Positions 1-9,050 of a stretch of 52,130 bases of DNA are shown here, in pieces; the first letter of the stretch is position 1, and each line of letters opens with the position of its first letter. The notes under the pieces are model-generated. The model was not told the origin of the DNA, did no database searches, and worked only from the letters and a program-made list of their open reading frames with translations. Made by a program: the position numbers and the translations under genes. Source of the stretch: a candidate division WWE3 bacterium GW2011_GWC2_41_23 (GTDB taxonomy: Bacteria; Patescibacteriota; WWE3; UBA101185; UBA10185); the NCBI GenBank assembly GCA_000996895.1, contig LCBB01000006.1, forward strand, positions 1 through 52,130, written 5' to 3'.

Positions 1-73
1 TGGGCCCGCCTGGGATCGAACCAGGGACCTCTCGGATGTGAACCGAGCGCTCTAACCACTGAGCCACGGACCC
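1..73 (-). tRNA. tRNA-Val (anticodon CAC)
   Basis: The minus strand folds into a complete 73-nt cloverleaf: 7-bp acceptor stem (one G-U pair) with discriminator A, 4-bp D stem, 5-bp anticodon stem enclosing loop TTCACAT, 5-nt variable loop, and 5-bp T stem with loop TTCGATC. Anticodon CAC reads the valine codon GTG. The 3' end coincides with the window edge, so whether CCA is encoded cannot be seen. Confidence 0.95.
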
Positions 74-83
74 GTGCGCCCCT

Positions 84-89
84 ATTTTA
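84..89 (-). promoter_or_regulatory. -10 element of tRNA-Val
   Basis: TAAAAT lies on the minus strand with 10 nt between it and the tRNA 5' end, so the primary transcript would carry only a few leader bases. It sits back to back with the lepB promoter in a 72-bp divergent intergenic region. Confidence 0.45.
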
Positions 90-128
90 CAGCATTTTTT
101 CCTTACGTCCTAGTTATTTGGAGCCTGC

Positions 129-137
129 TGATATAAA
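129..137 (+). promoter_or_regulatory. Extended -10 of lepB (leaderless)
   Basis: TGATATAAA fits TGnTAnnnT and ends 8 nt before the lepB ATG. No Shine-Dalgarno sequence is present, so transcription should start at or next to the start codon. Confidence 0.55.
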
Positions 138-145
138 ATTCTAGT

Positions 146-712
146 ATGGCGAAGAAATTCAGAATCCGAAACGCGGCTGCGGATCTCATAGAGCTTTTAC
201 TTATAGGCACAACCGTTTTCCTGCTTGTATATATACTTGTAGGACAGTTTCTTGAAGTGTCCGGAAGTTCTATGCACCCTTACCTTCTGGATAAGGAACA
301 GATTATTGCCGAAAAACTATCCATTAAGTTTGACCCCTTAAAACGCGGAGAAGTAATAATATTTTGGCATCCGAAAACAAAATCCGACCTTTTGGTAAAA
401 CGTGTCGTGGGATTGCCGGGGGAGAGAATCAAAATTGAAAATGGATTTGTCTTTATCGATGGAAAAAAACTTGAAGAACCCTACCTTGCAAGCAACGTTG
501 TAACAAAAGGCACTGATTTTCTTGCCGAAGGTCAGGAACATAAAATCGCCGAAGGTTACTATATTGTGCTGGGCGACAACAGATCTGAAAGCACGGATTC
601 TAGATATTGGGGACCGGTTCAAAAAGATACCGTCATAGGACGGGCTTTAGCCGTTTTTTACCCAATCAACAATATAAGACTACTTAATGAGGGAAAAAGT
701 ATAGCGGAATAA
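146..712 (+). CDS. lepB: Signal peptidase I
   Basis: Membrane serine protease that removes signal peptides from exported preproteins. The 188-residue protein has one N-terminal membrane segment (about residues 14-34), then the catalytic box SGSSMHP with nucleophile Ser42, the general-base region VKRVVGLPGE with Lys85, and the conserved GDNRSESTDSR box near residue 143. This Ser/Lys dyad is the S26 family pattern, and the length suits a short Gram-positive-type enzyme with one anchor. It is convergent with rpmA, with only 5 nt between stop codons and no terminator. The ATG at 146 follows an extended -10 and lacks a ribosome binding site. Likely clients here include the exported transglutaminase and the CHAP protein. 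Confidence 0.95.
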   Translation: MAKKFRIRNAAADLIELLLIGTTVFLLVYILVGQFLEVSGSSMHPYLLDKEQIIAEKLSIKFDPLKRGEVIIFWHPKTKSDLLVKRVVGLPGERIKIENGFVFIDGKKLEEPYLASNVVTKGTDFLAEGQEHKIAEGYYIVLGDNRSESTDSRYWGPVQKDTVIGRALAVFYPINNIRLLNEGKSIAE

Positions 713-717
713 ACGTA

Positions 718-978
718 TTATTTAGACTCTACGACTTCGATCTTCTTTTTCTTTTTGGTAAGCCACGCGAACTTAACTACCCCGTCTATCTTGCTGAATA
801 TTGAAAAATCTTTTGCCATTCCGGTGTTTTTACCGGGTGCGAACGTTCTTCCGCGCTGTCTTACAATAATTCCTCCGGATTTTATCTGTGAACCGCCGAA
901 TACTTTGACACCGAGCCTCTTGCCCGATACATTTCCGCCCTGTCTAGCTTTTGATCCACCTGCTTTTTTATGTGCCAT
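718..978 (-). CDS. rpmA: 50S ribosomal protein L27
   Basis: Large-subunit protein near the peptidyl-transferase centre. The 86-residue sequence begins [15 protein letters not shown] and contains the [11 protein letters not shown] and VRQRG segments typical of bacterial L27. No N-terminal extension that would need cleavage (as in Firmicutes) is present. The gene lies 3 nt downstream of rplU, the usual L21-L27 pair. An AAAGGA-like ribosome binding site about 11 nt upstream of the ATG contrasts with the leaderless starts of first genes. The C-terminus carries a lysine-rich stretch. Confidence 0.96.
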   Translation of the reverse strand: MAHKKAGGSKARQGGNVSGKRLGVKVFGGSQIKSGGIIVRQRGRTFAPGKNTGMAKDFSIFSKIDGVVKFAWLTKKKKKIEVVESK

Positions 979-981
979 GTA

Positions 982-1446
982 TTATTTAGTTCCTTTCTTA
1001 ACCGGTTTTTTTATCTTTACAACCTTCTTTGCGGGTTCTTTTTTAGATACTTTCTTTTCTGCCTTGATTGGTTTTGCTTCCACGGCCTTTTTCGGAGCCT
1101 CGTCTATGCTCTTTTCTTCAGTGGCCTTTTTTCCTCCCAACTCGATTTTTTCGATTAAAAGTTCGGAAAGAGTGTCTCTGTAACCTCTTCCTTTTCTATA
1201 TCTGGATTTTGATTTAAATCTACCCACAACGATTTTTTCGCCTCTTACTGCTCCCGTGATTTTAATTTTCACGTGGGCGTCTTTTACTGTAGGGTCGCCT
1301 AAAATGGTGGTTTTCCCGTCAGAGAAAAGGAGCACTTCGGCGTCTACTTTACCGTTTTGATTGTCTACCGTGAGGGTGTCCCCTTCGTGTATTTTATATT
1401 GGGTTGAGCCAATTTTTATTATTGCGTATTTATCCATAGAAAACAT
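982..1446 (-). CDS. rplU: 50S ribosomal protein L21 with basic C-terminal tail
   Basis: Binds 23S rRNA in the large subunit. Residues 1-105 match L21 (YAIIKIGSTQYKIHEGD near the start; GRFKSKSRYRKGRGYRD in the C-terminal half). The remaining ~50 residues are a low-complexity tail of Lys, Ala and Glu that ordinary ~103-residue L21 proteins lack. It is first gene of the rplU-rpmA pair. A -10-like TAATAT (1451-1456) ends 4 nt before this ATG and 13 nt before a second in-frame ATG at 1437. The second gives the family-like start MDKYAIIK, so 1437 may be the true start. Confidence 0.94.
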   Translation of the reverse strand: MFSMDKYAIIKIGSTQYKIHEGDTLTVDNQNGKVDAEVLLFSDGKTTILGDPTVKDAHVKIKITGAVRGEKIVVGRFKSKSRYRKGRGYRDTLSELLIEKIELGGKKATEEKSIDEAPKKAVEAKPIKAEKKVSKKEPAKKVVKIKKPVKKGTK

Positions 1447-1507
1447 TGGAATATTACACTAATTTTGAAGTTTGGGCAAGAATTCCCTTCAAATAGCCCT
1501 ATTAGCT

Positions 1508-2842
1508 CTATAGCGCGGCTGTAGATCCCGCCACTATAAGAACGTCAAATCCCTCTGTATCAGCCAGCGTATCCTCTACGGCAACTTCAGGAAAGGCTTC
1601 CTTAGTATCACCCTGTACGAGGTCCTTGTAGGCCAGTTTGTCCTTTTTAAACCTAAAAAGCGTAGTATCGCGGGTTTCATCGGCTGTATCTATATCAATT
1701 ATCGTATAACCCTTTTCTTCTAAAAGTGTCTTTGTCCTTGCGGCTAAACCATTTATACCTGACCCGTTCAACACTTTTATCTTCAAATCCGATTTTTTCA
1801 GCTCAGGTGCGGGTTGCTCAACAACCTGGTTCTCGTTCTGAGAAGTTTGCTCGCTTAACACGTTGTTCTGATCTCCCGATGCAAGCTGGGAGCTATCTCC
1901 TTTTTTGTTAAAAAAGAGAAAAAATGATAAAACCCCGGCTATAACCAGAATCGAAGCTGCCCCCACATAGACCAGGCTTTTATTACTTTTTACCACCGCA
2001 GGAAGCGGCATTAAATTTAGCAAGTTCATCTGGCAAAATGATATATCGGGCTCAGTGTCCAGCATGTAGTTCACAAGCATATTGATTTTAAATTCATCGG
2101 CAAATTCACTGCTGATTGGGGGAATTCCTATTTCCGAAACTTCAAAACCTTTGACGTCAAAATCCTGATAATTTAGAGTGTAGACTCTTTTCACCGGTGT
2201 TTTTTTCTTGTAAAGAGAAAGTTCTGATACAAAACTTTCCAATTGTTCCGCGGTTATCTTTTTGTCGCTTACGCCACTGTAAAAAATTCCGTTAAGCTCC
2301 GATAGAGCCATTGCGTGGCTTCCATCTATACGGCAGATAAATACCGCAGGGTCGTTAGTTCCCACATATTTCGGCATTAACAAAATCCAGGGAACTACGT
2401 TTTTGAGAGAAATGCCGACACCTGCCACTACTTCCAACAAATCGTCCATATAAGGTTTTCTTACACCCACGAACTGGTATAAGAACGGGGCTATTTTTTG
2501 ATATGAAAAATAAAGGTCTTCAAGAGGGGCTTCCGTAATCTTGGCTTTCATGTCATTCAACAACTGTTCCTGCTTATCACCGTCGCGTTTGTTGACCGTT
2601 ATGAATCTTAGGATTGTATCTTCGGGCTCAGTAACAACAATAAGATTAAGTTTTGACGGTGATATTTTCGTAAGTTCCGCGAGGCCTTTTTTAATTTCTT
2701 CGGCGTAGCGTGAAATGTCGGATATTTTAGTATCGGAAACAATGTCCCCAGCTAATTGCGAAGAATATGTTTTTAAACCTTCTTTACCGATATACGTGAG
2801 CCTGAGAATATTGTTATTAAGTGACAGGTAAACATCTTGCAT
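1508..2842 (-). CDS. PilM-like domain / TM / LytR_C fusion protein
   Basis: I see three parts in 444 residues. Residues ~1-290 resemble the actin-like PilM/GspL fold (repeated short strands, a VYLSLNNN opening, a late domain with GSHAMALSELNG), but this assignment is tentative. One membrane helix follows at about residues 297-317. A Gln/Glu/Ser-rich linker then leads to a C-terminal LytR_C domain (KIKVLNGSGINGLAARTK, then FDVLIVAGSTA at the end), a module usually found on envelope proteins of the LytR-CpsA-Psr group. The start at 2842 follows extended -10 TGTTATAGT by 7 nt; an upstream in-frame start (2884) would include the promoter and overlap ileS. Function unknown; a cytoplasm-to-envelope scaffold is my inference. 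Confidence 0.7.
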   Translation of the reverse strand: MQDVYLSLNNNILRLTYIGKEGLKTYSSQLAGDIVSDTKISDISRYAEEIKKGLAELTKISPSKLNLIVVTEPEDTILRFITVNKRDGDKQEQLLNDMKAKITEAPLEDLYFSYQKIAPFLYQFVGVRKPYMDDLLEVVAGVGISLKNVVPWILLMPKYVGTNDPAVFICRIDGSHAMALSELNGIFYSGVSDKKITAEQLESFVSELSLYKKKTPVKRVYTLNYQDFDVKGFEVSEIGIPPISSEFADEFKINMLVNYMLDTEPDISFCQMNLLNLMPLPAVVKSNKSLVYVGAASILVIAGVLSFFLFFNKKGDSSQLASGDQNNVLSEQTSQNENQVVEQPAPELKKSDLKIKVLNGSGINGLAARTKTLLEEKGYTIIDIDTADETRDTTLFRFKKDKLAYKDLVQGDTKEAFPEVAVEDTLADTEGFDVLIVAGSTAAL

Positions 2843-2849
2843 ATATGTA

Positions 2850-2858
2850 ACTATAACA
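2850..2858 (-). promoter_or_regulatory. Extended -10 of the PilM-like/LytR_C gene
   Basis: TGTTATAGT on the minus strand matches TGnTAnnnT exactly and ends 7 nt before the ATG at 2842. It decides the start and implies a leaderless mRNA. Confidence 0.6.
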
Positions 2859-2861
2859 CAA

Positions 2862-5735
2862 TTAGTTAATTTTTCGGACCGCAAAATCAGGTCCTGTTAC
2901 AAGATTTGAAGCCTGAGTTTTCTTAGCTATTTCAGAACCGTAAAGTTCCACGACTTTTAACGTATCCGGATCCGAAGGATGGGTGACTTCGATAAGGTCA
3001 CCCACTTTTAACCCGGCTTCTTTTCGTAGTTCCTGTATTTTTCTGACAAAGTCGCGTAAAAGTCCTTCGTATTTTAATTCGTCCGTAATATTTGTGTCTA
3101 ATCCGACTGTCACACTATTAAAGGACGCCGAAGCGTACTCTGCAGGCACCTCAGTTACGTACTGAATTTCCTTAACGTTGAGTTCGTCCAGTACCAAAGC
3201 GGAAAGCTCGGACGGAAGTTCCTCAACTCCTGAAACTGCAAAAGATGACAGAGGTTGGCGGACCGATATTTTCTTATCGCTTCTTAGATACAATCCGTAC
3301 GACACCAAATCCCTGACCTTTTTCATATCCTCCAGCAAACCTTGATTTGACGCTATAATGTCGTCGTCGAATCCGGGAAATTGTTCGAGATGAACCGACT
3401 CTTGGGTGTCCCCCACTGAAAACGTTTTTAAAACACCGAACATACTTTCGGACATAAAAGGAATTACCGGAGCAACTGCTTTTGAAAAGTTAAGTAGTAC
3501 GGCATATAAAGTGCTTAAAGCTTTTTTGTCGCCTGTTGAAATTCTTTCACGTGACCTACGTACGTACCACCTGGAAAGATCATCAACAAATTCCTCAACA
3601 ACTCTTACTGTGGCCGGAACATGATATTGTTCCATGTTAGTTGCAATTTCTTTTATCACTTCGTTAAGACGCGCGGTAACCCATGTATCCAAAACATGGT
3701 CTGATTTTATGACTTCAGATTCTTTCCAGTTAAACACCGTTGCGTACATCTGAAAATATTTAACTGAATTCCAAAGCGGATTTAATACATTGCGCAATTT
3801 TGTTCTTAACTCGGATTCTTCAAAATTAGCGTTCTCCCCTACCATTAGTGGTGACCCCATCAGATACAGTCTTAGAGCGTCTCCTCCATAATCCTGGAGA
3901 ACCTGACGGGGGTCAGTGTAATTGTTAAACGTTTTGCTCATCTTTCTTCCGTCGGAACCTGCCATTACTCCCGTTGATATTGCATTCGTAAATGAGTTGG
4001 AATTAAACACCGCCGTTGAAAGTATGTGCATCACATTAAACCAGGCTCTAACCTGTGCGATATACTCAACAATATAATCTCCGGGAAAATTGGATTCGAA
4101 CTTTTCTTTATTATCAAAAGGATAGTGTATTTGCGCCCACGGCATAGAACCCGCGTCAACCCACGAATCCAGCACCTCTACCCGGCGTTTGTACTCTTTA
4201 CCATCTTTTTTGATCACAATTCTGTCTATGTAAGGACGGTGCAAGTTTTCGACTTTCTGACCGGATAATTCTTCAATTTCCTTTACGGAAGCCACCACAA
4301 TCCTGTCACCATCCGGCGATTCCCATACAGGCATCGGTGTTGCCCAATATCTATTTCTGGAAATACACCAATCGGGTTGTTGATTAACATTCTGTCCGAA
4401 TCTCCCCTGCTTCAGGTGCTCGGGTATCCAATTTATTTTTTCATTTAACTCGGCCATTTTTGATTTAAGAGAGTTAACATCAATAAACCAGCTTTGTTGA
4501 GCTCTCTGTATCAGTAAAGTGTCGCATCTATCGTGGTAAGGAAATCTGTGTATTACTTTTTCATTTTTAAAAAGAAGTCCCGCTTGAAGCAAATCGTTTA
4601 TTAAAGGTTCGTCTGCTGCTTTATAGAAAACACCTGCGTAGGGATTTTTCTTTTCTGTGCCGGGTACGAATTTTCCCTCGTCGTCTATCGTCAGCATGAG
4701 TGTGAGACCGAAGTGCTTTCCCATTTCTGAATCGATTTCACCGAATCCGGGAGCACTGTGAACTATACCTGCGCCTTCTTCCATACTTACCATCCCGTCG
4801 TAGTGATATATTTCAAACTCGCCCTCTTTCGACGAGTAAAATCTAAACGGGGGTTCGTATTTTAAACCTATTAATTCCGAGCCTTTTATTTTTTTAATTA
4901 CCTTAAACTCGGACCCTGAAAAAACGCTGTCGTTACGCGCTTCCGCAGTAATGTAACGGGTTCCTTCGCTTTCTACAACGTTGTAATCCGCACCTTTATC
5001 CACGACTAAAGCCCGGTTGGACGGAATGGTCCACGGGGTCGTAGTCCATGCTAAAGCAAAGGCGTCTTTATACTCACCGTCCGTAATTATTTTAAATTTA
5101 ACTGTAATGGCCGGATCCTCAACATCTTTATAGGAGTTATCCATTGCGATCTCGAAATTAGAAACGGGAGTTCCGCACCTCGTGCAGTATAAAGAAGTCC
5201 TTATACCTTCGTAAATTAGACCCTTATCGTAAAGCTGTTTAAAAGTCCACATTACCGATTCCATGTAGTTAGAGTCTGTCGTTCTATATGCATTTTTAAA
5301 ATCTACCCAGCGTCCGATTTTGTTCACGTACCATTCCCATTCCGCAGAAACATCCCGGGTGTAGTTGTAACATTCCTCCGCAAATTTTTCTAAGCCGAAA
5401 GCTTCGATATCGCGCCTATTTTTTATCCCCAGCTTTTTTTGTACTTTATTTTCTACCGTTAAACCGTGAGCATCCCATCCCCAAACCCTTTCAACTCTTT
5501 TGCCCTTCATTGTCCAGTATCTTGGAATAATATCTTTAGCTATAGAACCTAAAAGGTGCCCATAATGCGGGAGTCCTGAAATAAAGGGGGGTCCGTCGTA
5601 AAAAACATATAAATCTTCCTTAGGATTTTTTTCTACGGATTTTTCAAAAATCTTGTTTCGAAGCCAAAACTGCAGAACGGTGTCTTCCATTTCGGGAATT
5701 GATGTATTTTTTTGTGAATCTACTTTATTGTCCAT
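2862..5735 (-). CDS. ileS: Isoleucyl-tRNA synthetase, eukaryote-like type 2
   Basis: Class Ia synthetase that charges tRNA-Ile, 957 residues. The HIGH motif reads HYGH within GPPFISGLPHYGHLLGS and the KMSKS loop reads KMSKT in GRKMSKTFNNYTDP. These variants, the WGWDAHGLTVE segment and the YDGPPF opening match the IleRS2/eukaryotic branch, which is known for mupirocin tolerance. An editing (CP1) domain separates the motifs, and a helical anticodon-binding region fills the C-terminal third. The start MDNKVDSQKN at 5735 lies 11 nt after extended -10 TGATAAAAT; the longer TTG start at 5756 would fall inside that promoter. Confidence 0.95.
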   Translation of the reverse strand: MDNKVDSQKNTSIPEMEDTVLQFWLRNKIFEKSVEKNPKEDLYVFYDGPPFISGLPHYGHLLGSIAKDIIPRYWTMKGKRVERVWGWDAHGLTVENKVQKKLGIKNRRDIEAFGLEKFAEECYNYTRDVSAEWEWYVNKIGRWVDFKNAYRTTDSNYMESVMWTFKQLYDKGLIYEGIRTSLYCTRCGTPVSNFEIAMDNSYKDVEDPAITVKFKIITDGEYKDAFALAWTTTPWTIPSNRALVVDKGADYNVVESEGTRYITAEARNDSVFSGSEFKVIKKIKGSELIGLKYEPPFRFYSSKEGEFEIYHYDGMVSMEEGAGIVHSAPGFGEIDSEMGKHFGLTLMLTIDDEGKFVPGTEKKNPYAGVFYKAADEPLINDLLQAGLLFKNEKVIHRFPYHDRCDTLLIQRAQQSWFIDVNSLKSKMAELNEKINWIPEHLKQGRFGQNVNQQPDWCISRNRYWATPMPVWESPDGDRIVVASVKEIEELSGQKVENLHRPYIDRIVIKKDGKEYKRRVEVLDSWVDAGSMPWAQIHYPFDNKEKFESNFPGDYIVEYIAQVRAWFNVMHILSTAVFNSNSFTNAISTGVMAGSDGRKMSKTFNNYTDPRQVLQDYGGDALRLYLMGSPLMVGENANFEESELRTKLRNVLNPLWNSVKYFQMYATVFNWKESEVIKSDHVLDTWVTARLNEVIKEIATNMEQYHVPATVRVVEEFVDDLSRWYVRRSRERISTGDKKALSTLYAVLLNFSKAVAPVIPFMSESMFGVLKTFSVGDTQESVHLEQFPGFDDDIIASNQGLLEDMKKVRDLVSYGLYLRSDKKISVRQPLSSFAVSGVEELPSELSALVLDELNVKEIQYVTEVPAEYASASFNSVTVGLDTNITDELKYEGLLRDFVRKIQELRKEAGLKVGDLIEVTHPSDPDTLKVVELYGSEIAKKTQASNLVTGPDFAVRKIN

Positions 5736-5746
5736 AGAACAAGAGA

Positions 5747-5755
5747 ATTTTATCA
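5747..5755 (-). promoter_or_regulatory. Extended -10 of ileS
   Basis: TGATAAAAT on the minus strand ends 11 nt before the ileS ATG, predicting a leader of only about 4 nt and no ribosome binding site. Confidence 0.5.
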
Positions 5756-5775
5756 AATTTCAGCTACTTCTGTAC

Positions 5776-5916
5776 TCAGATGACTACCACTTCTAAAGCT
5801 TTCTCTTCCGAAAAGAACTTATCGTTCGTATATGCCCTGTAGACTAAAAGCCCGACCAGGGCGGTCATTATAAACACAAGCATTATGAGCAGAAATATAT
5901 AAGTCTTACTTATCAT
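5776..5916 (-). CDS. Small membrane protein (46 aa), coupled to pduO
   Basis: Not recognised as a known family. The ATG at 5916 overlaps the pduO stop in an ATGA arrangement and is preceded by a strong GGAGG Shine-Dalgarno sequence with 5-nt spacing, both signs of a translated, coupled gene. The 46 residues start MISKTYIFLLIMLVF, giving one hydrophobic helix (about residues 5-26), then a short basic/aromatic stretch VYRAYTNDKFF and an acidic tail. A single-pass protein with the C-terminus probably cytoplasmic is inferred. Its place downstream of nrdJ-pduO hints at a link to cobalamin or nucleotide metabolism but does not prove one. Confidence 0.7.
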   Translation of the reverse strand: MISKTYIFLLIMLVFIMTALVGLLVYRAYTNDKFFSEEKALEVVVI

Positions 5917-6452
5917 TTTAACCTCCAAATTTTATCTTCTATACCAAGTTTCATATTCACATACCGCGCTAAAACAAACAATAGGTCTGACAGGCGGTTT
6001 ACGTAAGGCAAGAGAAATTTGAATGACTGCCTGCCGCTGTAATCAACCAAGCTTCTTTCCAAAGACCTGACTTTTGCCCTCACCAAGTGTATTTGGGAAG
6101 CAGCTTCAGAACCTCCGGGGATAATAAAAGCTTTTAAAGGGGGCAATTTAGCGGAATACTCGTCTATTACATTTTCCAGGTTCCTGACTTTTAGCCCCCA
6201 ATCAGCTTTATCTTTGGGGGATATCTTAAACCCGGCAATATAAGCACCGATTAGGAATATATCATCTTGAATTGACGCCAAAACTTCTCTTTCACGGGAT
6301 TTTTTGAGAGTTACCAGAGCACACCCGAGGGTAGCGTTTACCTCGTCGGCGAGGCCCAGAATCTCAAATACCTGCCTTGATTTAGGCATGCGTTTTTTGG
6401 AACCGAAAAGCGCGGATGTGCCTGCGTCACCTTCTTTTGTGTAAAGCTTCAT
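5913..6452 (-). CDS. pduO: ATP:cob(I)alamin adenosyltransferase (PduO type)
   Basis: Transfers the adenosyl group of ATP to cob(I)alamin to make adenosylcobalamin. The 179 residues show the family opening KLYTKEGDAGTSALFG, the ADEVNATLG segment and the C-terminal RAKVRSLERSL...NRLSDLLFVLARYVN helix that carries the nucleotide/cobalamin contacts. It lies 15 nt downstream of nrdJ, whose enzyme consumes adenosylcobalamin, so the pair makes a cofactor-plus-user module. It also has its own extended -10 (TGGTATTAT) 6 nt before the ATG and could be made independently of nrdJ. Confidence 0.95.
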   Translation of the reverse strand: MKLYTKEGDAGTSALFGSKKRMPKSRQVFEILGLADEVNATLGCALVTLKKSREREVLASIQDDIFLIGAYIAGFKISPKDKADWGLKVRNLENVIDEYSAKLPPLKAFIIPGGSEAASQIHLVRAKVRSLERSLVDYSGRQSFKFLLPYVNRLSDLLFVLARYVNMKLGIEDKIWRLK

Positions 6453-6458
6453 AAGAAG

Positions 6459-6467
6459 ATAATACCA
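6459..6467 (-). promoter_or_regulatory. Extended -10 of pduO in the nrdJ-pduO gap
   Basis: TGGTATTAT on the minus strand begins directly after the nrdJ stop codon and ends 6 nt before the pduO ATG. It suggests an internal leaderless promoter in what looks like an operon. Confidence 0.5.
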
Positions 6468-8981
6468 CTAACATCTGCTGTAACCGCACTCGTAGCACTT
6501 CGCGCACCCCTCTTCCAGTACAAGAGTGTAATTCCCGCATTCGGGACACATGTCCGTATTGGTAAATGAGTGGGGGAGTGCCGGTTTTTCTTCCTCGCGG
6601 TTATCCGTTACTTCGGTTGATTCTACGGTCTCTTCGGAAGCTTTTGTTCCGTTTTCCTTTACGGTAAATCCGAATTCTTCGGCCAACACCTTGGCGACAG
6701 CGTCAGGTAAAGAACTTACCCTGTTTTTACCGAAACCTATGGACTTTGAACCGCCTATTCCCGCTAGCTGTACTATGATTTCCCGTACAACTTCCAAGCT
6801 GTACTGAGGCATCCTGAGCCAGCCGGATAGTAGCCTACCCAATCCCTCGGCCAGTGCTGCCACGTCGCTACCCGCCTTACCTACGTTTAGGAATACCTCC
6901 AGCGGCCTGCCCTCAGAATTCTTGTTTATGGTTATAAACGCTTTCCCCTGGGGAGTTATCATCTTGTACGTTGAGCCACTTAATTTGTATCCCCGCCTTA
7001 TAGTTACCTCATCAGATGATCTTTCCTTTTCCGTCAAAAGAATCTCTTTATTAACGGGCTCTGCCGCTTCCTTACCCTCTTTCTGGTCTTTCGTGGACTT
7101 AGTTTCCAATACTACTTCCTGCCTACTGCCCGTAACATAAACAGTAAGACCCTTGCAACCCGTCTCCCAGCCCATCATGTACACCTTGGCAACATCTTCT
7201 TTCGTCGCGCCTTCAGGAAAATTGCAGGTCTTAGAAATGGAGTTGTCTACAAATGCCTGAATTGCTGCCTGAGTCATTATGTGTTCTTCGGGTGTAACTT
7301 CTGCCGAAACAACGAACGTGTTCCGTACGCTTTCCGGCAATTCGAGTATGTTTTTGCACGTTCCTGACTCAATTACTTTGTCGATTATTGTCTTTCTTAC
7401 TTCCTCTGACAGATTTAAGTTGTCGAGAGCTTTCTGGAAAAACGGGCTTACATAAGCCAATGTCATTTTTCCTTCAGTACCCGCCGATTGATAAACATTT
7501 CTATAATAAGCAAGAGCAAAAACCGGCTCGCAGCCATACCCCTCCACACCGGCCACCGTAGAAATAGTACCTGTGGGAGCTATTGTTGCCTGAGCACCGT
7601 TTCTTATCCCGTATGCTTTGATGCCCTCTACAACAGACGACCAGTCAATCCAAGGTCTACCGAAATTTCTTGTAAATTCTTTAATGGGTTTCGGAGGAGT
7701 CCATTTCAGATTCGCAGGATCGTAAATACTTCCCTGAATTTTTCTGAAAGAACCTCTTTCTTTCGCCAACTCTATGGATGTTTTCATTGAATAGTATCTG
7801 ATAAACTCAAAAACCTGAGCTGCAAATTCCTGCCCCTCATCGCTCCCGTATCTTATCCCCAAGGAGTACATAGCATCAGCTAAAGCCATAAAACCCAGTC
7901 CTATTCTTCGCACATCCATTGCAGAATCTTTTATCTCGGGCACTGCGGGTATATATCTGTTTGCCTCCACAACATTGTCCAGGAAACGTGTTGATGATAC
8001 AACGGTTTTTTTCAACTCTTCCCAATCTAGTTTCCCGTAGGAAGTTAAGTGTTCAGCTAAATTTATTGAACCGAGACAACAGTTTTCGTATGGACCCAAC
8101 CACTGCTCTCCGCAGGGATTAGTTGCTTCCAACTCGTACAGATGGGGCACCGGGTTTTCCTTGTTTGCTGTGTCTATAAATAAAACTCCGGGTTCGCCGT
8201 TCTTATGTGCGTAATCTACTATCATATCGAATATTTCGCGCGCTCTGGGAGATTCCGTAATTTTCAGTGAGTGGGGATCAACAAGATCGTACGTTGTGTC
8301 GTTTTTAACAGCCTCCATAAATTTATCGGTAATCGCAACAGACAAGTTAAAATTCGCAACTTTGCCTTCTTCTGACTTACATTCAATAAATTCCCGTATA
8401 TCCGGATGGTCTATACGTAAAACACCCATATTTGCCCCACGTCGTACACCTCCTTGGGCTATCTCACCAAAAGCTGCGTCGTATACTTTTAAAAATCCTA
8501 CGGGCCCTGTGGCAATTCCATTGCTCGCCGCGACTCTAGAACCTTTAGGTCTTAAACGTGAGAAGGAAAATCCATTTCCTCCCCCGCTCTGCTGGATTAA
8601 AGAGGCAACACGGAGTGTAGAAAAAATCCCGTCCTTCTCTTTACCCAAGTCGTCGGAAATAGGTAAAACAAAACAGGCGGCCAACTGGCCCAGGGGGGTA
8701 CCCGCACCTGTAAATGTCGGGGAATTAGGAAAAAACTTTTTGGAAGAAAGTAAATTGTAAAATTCTACACGCGATCTCTCGACATCTGTGTATGGTCTGT
8801 CCGGTGCTGCCATTACATCCGCAATGCGCTCAAACATTCCTTCAGGTGATTCGGATACATTCCCGTTAGAGTCCCTTCGAAGATATCTCTTTTCTAAAAT
8901 TTTTTTAGCGTTCTCGGAAAAATCTATTGACGTGTTTTTCGAAAAAACAGACGCATCCTCACGGTAGAGAAAACTGCTCAT
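6468..8981 (-). CDS. nrdJ: Adenosylcobalamin-dependent (class II) ribonucleotide reductase
   Basis: Reduces ribonucleotides to deoxyribonucleotides without oxygen, using a B12-generated thiyl radical. The 837 residues contain the NSPTFTGAG and LAACFVLP substrate region with its Cys, [13 protein letters not shown], the NPCGE radical loop (Cys near residue 290), and APTGTIS. A TSCPD-type domain follows (about residues 645-745), then a cysteine-rich tail with CPECGNY and CYECGYSRC, the redox/zinc end that regenerates the active site. No N-terminal ATP cone is visible, so the activity-regulating domain seems absent. The 5' UTR holds a stable hairpin. pduO lies immediately downstream. Confidence 0.96.
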   Translation of the reverse strand: MSSFLYREDASVFSKNTSIDFSENAKKILEKRYLRRDSNGNVSESPEGMFERIADVMAAPDRPYTDVERSRVEFYNLLSSKKFFPNSPTFTGAGTPLGQLAACFVLPISDDLGKEKDGIFSTLRVASLIQQSGGGNGFSFSRLRPKGSRVAASNGIATGPVGFLKVYDAAFGEIAQGGVRRGANMGVLRIDHPDIREFIECKSEEGKVANFNLSVAITDKFMEAVKNDTTYDLVDPHSLKITESPRAREIFDMIVDYAHKNGEPGVLFIDTANKENPVPHLYELEATNPCGEQWLGPYENCCLGSINLAEHLTSYGKLDWEELKKTVVSSTRFLDNVVEANRYIPAVPEIKDSAMDVRRIGLGFMALADAMYSLGIRYGSDEGQEFAAQVFEFIRYYSMKTSIELAKERGSFRKIQGSIYDPANLKWTPPKPIKEFTRNFGRPWIDWSSVVEGIKAYGIRNGAQATIAPTGTISTVAGVEGYGCEPVFALAYYRNVYQSAGTEGKMTLAYVSPFFQKALDNLNLSEEVRKTIIDKVIESGTCKNILELPESVRNTFVVSAEVTPEEHIMTQAAIQAFVDNSISKTCNFPEGATKEDVAKVYMMGWETGCKGLTVYVTGSRQEVVLETKSTKDQKEGKEAAEPVNKEILLTEKERSSDEVTIRRGYKLSGSTYKMITPQGKAFITINKNSEGRPLEVFLNVGKAGSDVAALAEGLGRLLSGWLRMPQYSLEVVREIIVQLAGIGGSKSIGFGKNRVSSLPDAVAKVLAEEFGFTVKENGTKASEETVESTEVTDNREEEKPALPHSFTNTDMCPECGNYTLVLEEGCAKCYECGYSRC

Positions 8982-9004
8982 AAGTTTATTTTTGTCTCAC
9001 GAGC

Positions 9005-9040
9005 CGGCAATCTCTCACTGCCCATGACCAAAGATTGCCG
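9005..9040 (-). promoter_or_regulatory. Hairpin in the nrdJ 5' UTR
   Basis: A perfect 9-bp inverted repeat (CGGCAATCT / AGATTGCCG; arms 9005-9013 and 9032-9040) encloses an 18-nt loop. A weaker outer UCUC/GAGA pairing is possible. It lies between the nrdJ -10 and start codon and has no T-run on either strand, so it is not a simple terminator. A leader RNA element or protein site is more likely. I do not see a B12 box. Confidence 0.5.
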
Positions 9041-9050
9041 AAACACGAGA

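Noticed and set aside
8296-8760. 154-codon open frame on the plus strand inside nrdJ
   Set aside because: Antisense shadow of a strongly conserved gene; no ribosome site, promoter or recognisable protein features. The same applies to frames opposite rpmA/rplU (755-1183) and ftsA (11381-11869).
9005-9040. Cobalamin riboswitch or terminator at the nrdJ leader
   Set aside because: No B12-box-like conserved segment and too short for a known cobalamin riboswitch; no T-run on either strand for a terminator. Kept only as an unknown hairpin.
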